A DNA stretch of 13,966 nucleotides from Propionibacteriaceae bacterium UBA4569 (lineage in GTDB: Bacteria; Actinomycetota; Actinomycetes; Propionibacteriales; Propionibacteriaceae): positions 13,331 through 27,296 of the forward strand of contig DGKN01000106.1 in the NCBI GenBank assembly GCA_002387005.1. The letters are read 5' to 3'. This document shows, piece after piece, positions 6,843 to 13,966 of the stretch; the stretch's first letter is position 1, and every line of letters begins with the position of its first letter. The notes under the pieces were generated by a model that was not told where the DNA came from, searched no databases, and worked only from the letters and a program-made list of their open reading frames with translations. Both the position numbers and the translations under genes were made by a program.

Positions 6843-7706
6843 CTATCGAGCGACGATTGACCCGTCGTCCAGCCACGCGACGGCGACGGTGACCACAGCG
6901 ATGCCGACCATGTGCAGCGCCACCAATCCGACCGGCACGCCCAGGAAGAACTGGGCGTAGCCGATGGCGCCCTGCAGCAGCACCGTCCCGAGCAGCACGA
7001 GCAGGTACTTGCGGGTCAGCGCGAAGCCACGGCGGGAGGCCTGTACCAGCAGGATCAGCGTCAGACCCACGACCACCCAGACGAACAGGGCGTGCAGACG
7101 GGCCACCGACAAGATCTCCAGGCCATTGCGCTGGGCGCCGTGGTCACCCGCGTGCGGTCCGGCGCCGGTGACGACCGTCCCCAGCCAGATCACGACCATC
7201 ATCACCCAGAACAGCAGCTGGACGAGTCGTCGCAGCCCCTCGGGGAGGGCCTCGACGGGCGAGCCTGCAATGGCCCGCACCAGCCGCGTGCACACCACGA
7301 TCAGCCAGATCGACAGCAGCAGGTGCAGTGCCACCACCCACGGGTTGAGTTGGGTGAGCACGGTGATTCCGCCGACGACCCCCTGCAGTGGCAGCCCGGC
7401 CAGGGCATACCAGCTGAGCAGCTTCACCCGACGCGACGCGTGGGTGCGATAGGCGGCCACGAGGACGGCGATGGCCAGCGCGATCAGCACGAAGGTCAGC
7501 AGCCGGTTGCCGAACTCGATGAGCGGGTGGTAGCTGTCGACGCCCTTGGGCACATAGGCCTGGTCGCACTTCGGCCAGGTCGGGCAGCCCAGCCCGGACC
7601 CCGACAGCCGCACCACCGCGCCGGTGACGATCAGGGCGCAGTTGGCCACCAGCGAGGCGATCGCCCAATTGCGCAGCGCACCGGTGGTGCCGAACAGCTT
7701 GTTCAT
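6843..7706 (-). CDS. ctaA: Heme A synthase (CtaA/COX15 family)
   Basis: Membrane enzyme that oxidises the C8 methyl of heme O to a formyl group, making heme A for aa3 cytochrome oxidase. From ATG 7706 (AGGAG site, 8-nt spacing) the product is 287 residues with about eight membrane helices. The family stretch GAVVRLSGSGLGCPTWPKC (29-47) carries the loop cysteine pair Cys41/Cys47. EFGNRLLT (64-71) holds Glu64 but has Asn67 where many COX15 proteins have a heme-ligand His; I recall the same EFGNR in other actinobacteria. His128, His205 and His265 fit the remaining heme ligands. The upstream ABC permease ends 10 bp before the start, its TAG stop touching the ribosome site, so ctaA is co-transcribed with the exporter. 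The same trio occurs in mycobacteria (ctaA with two ABC genes). Confidence 0.93.
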   Translation of the reverse strand: MNKLFGTTGALRNWAIASLVANCALIVTGAVVRLSGSGLGCPTWPKCDQAYVPKGVDSYHPLIEFGNRLLTFVLIALAIAVLVAAYRTHASRRVKLLSWYALAGLPLQGVVGGITVLTQLNPWVVALHLLLSIWLIVVCTRLVRAIAGSPVEALPEGLRRLVQLLFWVMMVVIWLGTVVTGAGPHAGDHGAQRNGLEILSVARLHALFVWVVVGLTLILLVQASRRGFALTRKYLLVLLGTVLLQGAIGYAQFFLGVPVGLVALHMVGIAVVTVAVAWLDDGSIVAR

Positions 7707-7716
7707 CGAGATGCTC

Positions 7717-8478
7717 CTAGGAAGTCCAGCGGAAGGTCTTGCGGGCCAGCAGGTACGAGACCACGGCCCAGAGCAGCAGAGCGGCCAGCGACCACCAGTT
7801 CGTCGCTCCGTTGCTCCAGTTGCGCAGGGCCTCACCCAGGGCCCCGGTTGGCAGCGCGGCGACGGCGGGACGCACCGGCGCCGGGAAGCTGGCCACGGGC
7901 CACATGATGCCGCCGGCCATCATGCCGGCCAGGTAGAGCAGGTTGGCCAGGGCCAGGGTCGCCTCGGCGCGCAACAGTCCGGCCATTGTCAGCGCGAGGT
8001 TCGCGAAGACGAACATTGCCAGTGGCGCGCACAGCAGCAGCACCACCGACTGCGCCAGTGTGGGGTGTGGACGCCAACCCAGCACCAGGCCGACCATTGC
8101 CAGGAGCACGACCTGTCCGGTGGCGATCATGGTGATGCCCAGCGCCTTGCCGGTGAGCAGCCCGGTGCGTCCCAGGGGCGTGGCCGAGAGCCGTTCCAGG
8201 ACGCCGTACCGACGTTCGAAGGCGGTGGCGATGGCCAGCGAGGTGAAGCAGGAACTGAAGATGGCCAGCGCCAGCACGTTGGGAGCGATGTTCTCCTCGG
8301 TGATGCCGTAACGGCCACCGGCGAAGCGTCCGAATACGAGCAGCCCGAGCGGGACGACCAGTGCGACGAGCAACTGTTCCCCATTGCGCAGGATCAGCTT
8401 CGCCTCCGTCAGGCCGTGCCGGCGGATCATCGTCGCGCGGTCGGCGGCGGTAGGACGGGGTGTGAAGTCGAGGCTCAT
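7717..8478 (-). CDS. ABC-2 type exporter permease, CtaA-linked
   Basis: Membrane subunit of an ABC exporter; the substrate is unknown. From ATG 8478 the product is 253 residues with six hydrophobic segments. It contains the coupling-helix region typical of ABC-2 permeases, FERRYGVLERLSATPLGR (87-104), and a late LYLAGMMAGGIMWP segment (181-194). The ATG overlaps the ATPase stop as ATGA, which implies coupled translation and a stoichiometric complex. Actinobacterial genomes commonly keep this ATPase-permease pair next to ctaA; databases usually call it an antibiotic/multidrug exporter. A role in heme or oxidase biogenesis is possible from context only. Confidence 0.88.
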   Translation of the reverse strand: MSLDFTPRPTAADRATMIRRHGLTEAKLILRNGEQLLVALVVPLGLLVFGRFAGGRYGITEENIAPNVLALAIFSSCFTSLAIATAFERRYGVLERLSATPLGRTGLLTGKALGITMIATGQVVLLAMVGLVLGWRPHPTLAQSVVLLLCAPLAMFVFANLALTMAGLLRAEATLALANLLYLAGMMAGGIMWPVASFPAPVRPAVAALPTGALGEALRNWSNGATNWWSLAALLLWAVVSYLLARKTFRWTS

Positions 8479-9206
8479 CGCGCGCCTCCGACGCGGGGGG
8501 TGGTGTTGGCCAGGAAGACGTCCTCCAGACCCTGTCCCCTGGTCATCTCGGGCACCGTCCCGTGGACGACGACGTGGCCCTGGTCGACCATCCACACGTA
8601 GTCGGCCAGCCGTTCTGCCTCGTCCATCCCGTGGGTGGTCAGCAAAACCGCCACGCCAGCGTCGCGCAGGGCGCGGATCACGCCCCAGGTGTGGCGTCGC
8701 ACGTGCGGGTCCATGCCTGCGGTGGGCTCATCGAGGAAGACCAGTTCCGGACGTCCGATGATCGCGCCCGCCAAGTTGACCGACTGCTGCTGCCCGCCGG
8801 ACAGGCGCCGGTAGGGGGTGGTGGCGAAGTCGTTGATACCGAGCAGGCGCATCACCTGGTCGACCGGCTGGGGGTCGGCGTACAGACCAGCAAGGTAGTG
8901 AAGCAGCTCACCGGCGCCGATCCCGGACCACGCGCCCGTGGACTGGGGCATCACACCGATCCGGGTGGCGGCTTCGGTGCTGCCGGCGGGGTGCCCCAGC
9001 ACGGTGATCGTCCCGGATTCGGGGATCACCAGGCCGGTGCAGCAGCGAATCATGGTGGTCTTGCCGGCGCCATTCGGGCCCAGAACTGCGGTGATGCGGC
9101 CACGGCGGGCCGTCAGGGACATGCCGTTGAGTGCGGGTTTGTCTCCGAACGTCACGACCACGTCGCTCAGGTCCAGCGCGACATCGAGGGGTTCAGGCAC
9201 CGCCAC
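8475..9206 (-). CDS. ABC exporter ATP-binding protein, CtaA-linked
   Basis: Nucleotide-binding subunit for the adjacent ABC-2 permease. All ABC motifs are intact in 243 residues: Walker A GPNGAGKTT (43-51), Q-loop MPQ with Gln88, signature LSGGQQQ (135-141), Walker B LVFLDEPT (155-162, catalytic Glu160), D-loop GMDP and H-loop His192. It is one domain of the DrrA/CcmA-like type. The 5' end is ambiguous: GTG 9206 begins 3 bp after the thrC stop with no clear ribosome site, whereas GTG 9200 lies 6 nt after a TAGGCT box, the same spacing as at thrC. The two starts differ by two residues. It is co-directional with thrC upstream and overlaps the permease by four bases. Confidence 0.93.
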   Translation of the reverse strand: MAVPEPLDVALDLSDVVVTFGDKPALNGMSLTARRGRITAVLGPNGAGKTTMIRCCTGLVIPESGTITVLGHPAGSTEAATRIGVMPQSTGAWSGIGAGELLHYLAGLYADPQPVDQVMRLLGINDFATTPYRRLSGGQQQSVNLAGAIIGRPELVFLDEPTAGMDPHVRRHTWGVIRALRDAGVAVLLTTHGMDEAERLADYVWMVDQGHVVVHGTVPEMTRGQGLEDVFLANTTPRVGGAR

Positions 9207-9212
9207 AGCCTA
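9207..9212 (-). promoter_or_regulatory. TAGGCT -10-like box overlapping the thrC stop
   Basis: Read on the minus strand, TAGGCT is followed by six bases and GTG (9200). The identical hexamer and spacing precede thrC. The TAG of the box is also the thrC stop codon. It may drive a leaderless internal transcript for the ABC-ctaA genes. No -35 match is visible, and the hexamer is constrained by the stop codon, so coincidence is possible. Confidence 0.25.
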
Positions 9213-10649
9213 CGCGTGTTCGGCGATGAGTTGCTTCAGTGCCTGCGCGTCGGCCTCCAGCTCGACGACATGGCGTCCGAGCCCGGCCAGGTGGGCGAAG
9301 CCCGGGGGCACCTCGGGGTCACGCCCGATCGCCTCGCGGATGGTGCCCGCGAACTTGACCGGCAGCGCGGTCTCCAGCACCACCATCGGCAACGCGTCAC
9401 CATGACGCGCCAAGAACTGGCTGGCGACGTGCACGCCATCGGCGGTGTGCGGGTCGACCAGCACGCCGTACTCGTCCAGCGTCCGGCGGATCGTCGCCAC
9501 CCGGTCGGCGTGGGTGGACGAGCCCGCGACGAAGCCATGGCGCTCCCGGACGGAGGCGAACTCCGGCGTGTCGGACAGGTCGAAGAAGCCCTCATGGGCC
9601 AGCTGCACGCCGAACAGGTCGTTGGTCCGGGCGCCGTCGCGACCCAGCAGGTCGAAGACGAAGCGCTCGAAGTTGCTCGCCTTGGAGATGTCCATCGACG
9701 GCGAGCTGGTCTCGTGCGTCTCGGCCGACGAGCGCACCCGGTAGACGCCGGTGTCGAAGAACTCGGCGAGCACATTGTTCTCGTTCGTGGCCAGCAGCAG
9801 CACGTCGATCGGCAGGCCCATCTGGCGGGCGATGTGGCCGGCGCAGATGTTGCCGAAGTTGCCGGAAGGGACGCACACGTCGATGACCTGGTTGTCGGCG
9901 GTGGTGACGCGCAACCAGGAGACGACGTAGTAGACGACCTGGGCGACCAGCCGTGCCCAGTTGATCGAGTTCACCGCACCGACGTTGTGCCTGGCCTTGA
10001 AGACCAGGTCATTGCTCACGGCCTTGACCATGTCCTGGCAGTCGTCGAAGACACCCTCGACGGCGATGTTGACGATCGAGGGGTCGTCGATGCCGAACAT
10101 CTGCGCCTGCTGGAAAGGGCTCATCCGGCCCTTGGGGGAGAGCATGAAGACGCGCACGCCCTGTCGTCCGAGCATCGCGTACTCGGCGGCAGATCCGGTG
10201 TCACCGCTGGTGGCCCCGACGATCGTGAGCTCGCGGCCACGGCGGGCCAGTTCGTACTCGAAGAGCTGCCCGAGCAGCTGCATCGCCATGTCCTTGAAGG
10301 CTGCCGTGGGGCCATTGGACAGGTGTGCCAGCCACAAGGGACCCTCGCCAAGCCGCGTCACCGGGACCACCTCGGTGGTTCCGAACACTTCGGGGCTCCA
10401 CGCTCGCTGGCAGATGCCGCGCAGGTCGTCGGCGGGGATGTCGTCGATGAACAGGCTCAGCAACTGGAAACCGACCTCGGCGTAGCCGTCGCGGTCCAGG
10501 GTCTCGCGCAGTTCGCCCAGCCGGTCGCCGATCTGCGGGTAGCTCTCGGGCAGGTACAACCCACCGTCCGGGGCCAGGCCCTCGAGCAGGATGTCGCAGA
10601 AGGGCAGCCCCGGCTCACCGGAGGTCGATCGCGTGGAGATGTAACGCAC
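9210..10649 (-). CDS. thrC: Threonine synthase (long, E. coli/yeast/Corynebacterium type)
   Basis: PLP enzyme converting O-phosphohomoserine to threonine and phosphate, the last step of threonine synthesis. The 479 residues match the long class (Corynebacterium glutamicum has about 480) rather than the ~350-residue class of mycobacteria. Visible features: N-terminal RYISTR, the PLP-lysine motif LSNGPTAAFKD (110-120, Lys119), GATSGDTGSA (145-154) and the phosphate loop PSGNFGN (261-267). The start is GTG with no clear ribosome site but a TAGGCT box 6 nt upstream, suggesting a leaderless message. No hom or thrB accompanies it. It is followed 3 bp later by the ABC ATPase, so it is placed, unusually, at the head of the exporter-ctaA unit. 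Confidence 0.95.
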   Translation of the reverse strand: MRYISTRSTSGEPGLPFCDILLEGLAPDGGLYLPESYPQIGDRLGELRETLDRDGYAEVGFQLLSLFIDDIPADDLRGICQRAWSPEVFGTTEVVPVTRLGEGPLWLAHLSNGPTAAFKDMAMQLLGQLFEYELARRGRELTIVGATSGDTGSAAEYAMLGRQGVRVFMLSPKGRMSPFQQAQMFGIDDPSIVNIAVEGVFDDCQDMVKAVSNDLVFKARHNVGAVNSINWARLVAQVVYYVVSWLRVTTADNQVIDVCVPSGNFGNICAGHIARQMGLPIDVLLLATNENNVLAEFFDTGVYRVRSSAETHETSSPSMDISKASNFERFVFDLLGRDGARTNDLFGVQLAHEGFFDLSDTPEFASVRERHGFVAGSSTHADRVATIRRTLDEYGVLVDPHTADGVHVASQFLARHGDALPMVVLETALPVKFAGTIREAIGRDPEVPPGFAHLAGLGRHVVELEADAQALKQLIAEHA

Positions 10650-10655
10650 GGCTTG

Positions 10656-10661
10656 AGCCTA
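10656..10661 (-). promoter_or_regulatory. TAGGCT -10 box, probable leaderless thrC promoter
   Basis: The minus strand reads TAGGCT, then six bases (10655-10650), then the GTG of thrC (10649). A TANNNT box 6-7 nt before a start codon is the known layout of leaderless actinobacterial transcripts. The absence of a Shine-Dalgarno sequence agrees with this. The -35 region (GCCGGT at 17 bp) is not recognisable. Confidence 0.45.
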
Positions 10662-10678
10662 TCGGGCCCGGACGGCGA

Positions 10679-10709
10679 CCGGCCGCCCACCGAGGAGGTG
10701 GACGGCCGG
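10679..10709 (-). terminator. Long hairpin between hppA and thrC
   Basis: CCGGCCG (10679-10685) and CGGCCGG (10703-10709) flank CCACC/GGTGG (10687-10691/10697-10701). The one opposed position is C/A on the plus strand but U-G on the minus strand, so the minus transcript forms a 13-bp stem with a 5-nt loop. It follows hppA and ends about 18 bp before the thrC -10 candidate, which supports separate transcription of hppA and thrC. No U-tail. Confidence 0.6.
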
Positions 10710-10773
10710 ACGCGGGTGCCGTCGAACTGCTGGCGCCGAGCAAGCAGGGTACGACGGGAGATGGACATGCGTT

Positions 10774-10800
10774 GCGCCACTGCTGGGATTGGAGTGGTGC
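10774..10800 (-). terminator. Stem-loop just after the hppA stop
   Basis: GCGCCACT (10774-10781) pairs with AGTGGTGC (10793-10800) around an 11-nt loop, beginning 10 bp past the hppA stop codon. One position is G-T on the plus strand and an A-C mismatch in the minus transcript. It may act with the longer hairpin further downstream as the end of hppA. The rest of 10650-10810 holds nothing else I can identify. Confidence 0.4.
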
Positions 10801-10810
10801 TTCGGATGGC

Positions 10811-13411
<2,601 letters not shown>

Positions 13412-13488
13412 TGAGTCGTGCAGTCACGTGCGGGGCGCCCTTGCCGGACGCCGTGTGGCTGGGGCGGTTCTGACACCGTCTCGACTCG

Positions 13489-13494
13489 ACCATA
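13489..13494 (-). promoter_or_regulatory. Candidate -10 box for hppA
   Basis: The minus strand reads TATGGT, giving a possible leader of about 70 nt before hppA. The region where a -35 would fall abuts a C12 tract (G12 on the plus strand, 13514-13525) 19 bp upstream. No -35 consensus is seen. Low confidence. Confidence 0.2.
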
Positions 13495-13513
13495 TGCCTG
13501 CCCCGATGGGCAT

Positions 13514-13525
13514 GGGGGGGGGGGG
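13514..13525. repeat. G12 homopolymer in the hppA upstream region
   Basis: Twelve consecutive G on the plus strand, then T, then GGGG and TGTG. It lies in the 198-bp gap between the sugar permease gene and hppA, about 103 bp upstream of the hppA ATG. Such tracts are prone to slippage both in cells and in sequencing, so the exact length is uncertain. Confidence 0.9.
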
Positions 13526-13557
13526 TGGGGTGTGTCGAAAACTGCTCACGGACGACG

Positions 13558-13592
13558 AACGACCCGCCCCCGACAAGCGGGAACGGGTCGTT
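13558..13592 (-). terminator. Hairpin after the sugar ABC permease gene
   Basis: AACGACCCG (13558-13566) and CGGGTCGTT (13584-13592) form a perfect 9-bp stem with a possible inner CCCG/CGGG pair. It begins 17 bp past the permease stop on the minus strand, the expected place for a terminator. No U-run follows. Confidence 0.65.
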
Positions 13593-13609
13593 GGGTGAAA
13601 GGTCCAGAG

Positions 13610-13966
13610 CTACTTGACGGAGCCCGCGGTCAGGCCACCGACGATGTACTTCTGGAGCCACAGGAACAGTGCCATCACGGGGATGGCCGCCAGCACGGCT
13701 CCTGCGGAGAAGATGGGCCAATAGGTGTTGTTCTCGGTCGAGACGTACTGGTAGAGGCCGATGGGCAGCGTGGACTTCGAGGAGTCGGTGCCCAGGATGA
13801 CCGAGGCGATGACAAACTCGGTGAAGGTGCCGTTGAAGCTCAGCAGGCCCACCACGGCGAGGATCGGCGCCACCAGCCGGAGGATCATGGTGAAGAAGAT
13901 CCGGGCATGACCGGCGCCGTCGACCCGGGCCGCCTCGTCGAGCGAGGGCGGCACCGTGTTGAAGAA
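13610..13966 (-). CDS. MalG-type sugar ABC transporter permease, C-terminal part (5' end outside window)
   Basis: Inner-membrane permease of a carbohydrate uptake ABC transporter (CUT1, MalG side). The frame is open to the right edge; 118 residues are visible. They begin with FFNTVPPSLD and the EAARVDGAG motif (the EAA loop that docks on the ATPase), followed by two membrane segments and a C-terminus reading LQKYIVGGLTAGSVK, the typical MalG-family ending. The partner MalF-type permease and the binding protein are presumably upstream, beyond the window. The substrate (maltose, maltodextrin or another oligosaccharide) cannot be told from this fragment, so no symbol is given. It is separated from hppA by a hairpin and a G-tract. 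Confidence 0.9.
   Translation of the reverse strand, partial: FFNTVPPSLDEAARVDGAGHARIFFTMILRLVAPILAVVGLLSFNGTFTEFVIASVILGTDSSKSTLPIGLYQYVSTENNTYWPIFSAGAVLAAIPVMALFLWLQKYIVGGLTAGSVK

Noticed and set aside
10457..10780. Small minus-strand open frame beginning MAQRMSISRRTLL in the hppA-thrC gap
   Set aside because: It has no ribosome site, overlaps the thrC start out of frame, passes through the terminator hairpin and shows no recognisable domain.

Overview
The window is high-GC chromosomal DNA from an actinobacterium. The evidence is RbpA, the OpcA-Zwf-Tal pentose phosphate cluster, the actinobacterial form of CtaA/COX15 next to an ABC-2 exporter, frequent GTG/TTG starts and hairpins without U-tails. 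The 479-residue threonine synthase, the divergent membrane pyrophosphatase and the cytochrome/heme A genes would fit Propionibacteriaceae or a relative. That placement is inference and cannot be settled from sequence reading alone.

Layout. (1) 1-1030, plus strand: 3' end of tpiA, a strong hairpin, secG, a small hairpin, then rbpA. (2) 1137-5634, minus strand: a tight operon read tal > zwf > opcA > pgl (oxidative pentose phosphate entry and transaldolase), converging on rbpA across a shared hairpin. (3) 5790-6740, plus strand: ctaB (heme O synthase), divergent from tal. (4) 6843-10649, minus strand: thrC > ABC ATPase > ABC-2 permease > ctaA (heme A synthase), with 3-nt, overlapping and 10-nt junctions. 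ctaB and ctaA therefore meet tail to tail. (5) 10811-13411, minus strand: a divergent membrane-bound pyrophosphatase with an unusual N-terminal lipobox. (6) 13610 to the right edge, minus strand: C-terminal part of a MalG-type sugar ABC permease.

Functionally this is mostly housekeeping metabolism: the end of glycolysis (TpiA), NADPH supply (Zwf/OpcA/Pgl/Tal), Sec export (SecG), transcription initiation (RbpA), heme A for aa3-type oxidase (CtaB/CtaA), threonine synthesis, energy recovery from pyrophosphate (HppA) and sugar uptake.

No mobile element, CRISPR array, tRNA, rRNA or defence system was seen. I found no convincing previously undescribed system. The items most worth a second look are the divergent pyrophosphatase with its lipobox and ion-switch residues, a 12-G homopolymer upstream of it, a recurring -10-like box placed for leaderless translation at thrC, the ABC ATPase and secG, and the Lys/Ala-rich tail of OpcA. 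Gene-free stretches are all under 300 bp and are described below as hairpins or promoter candidates.
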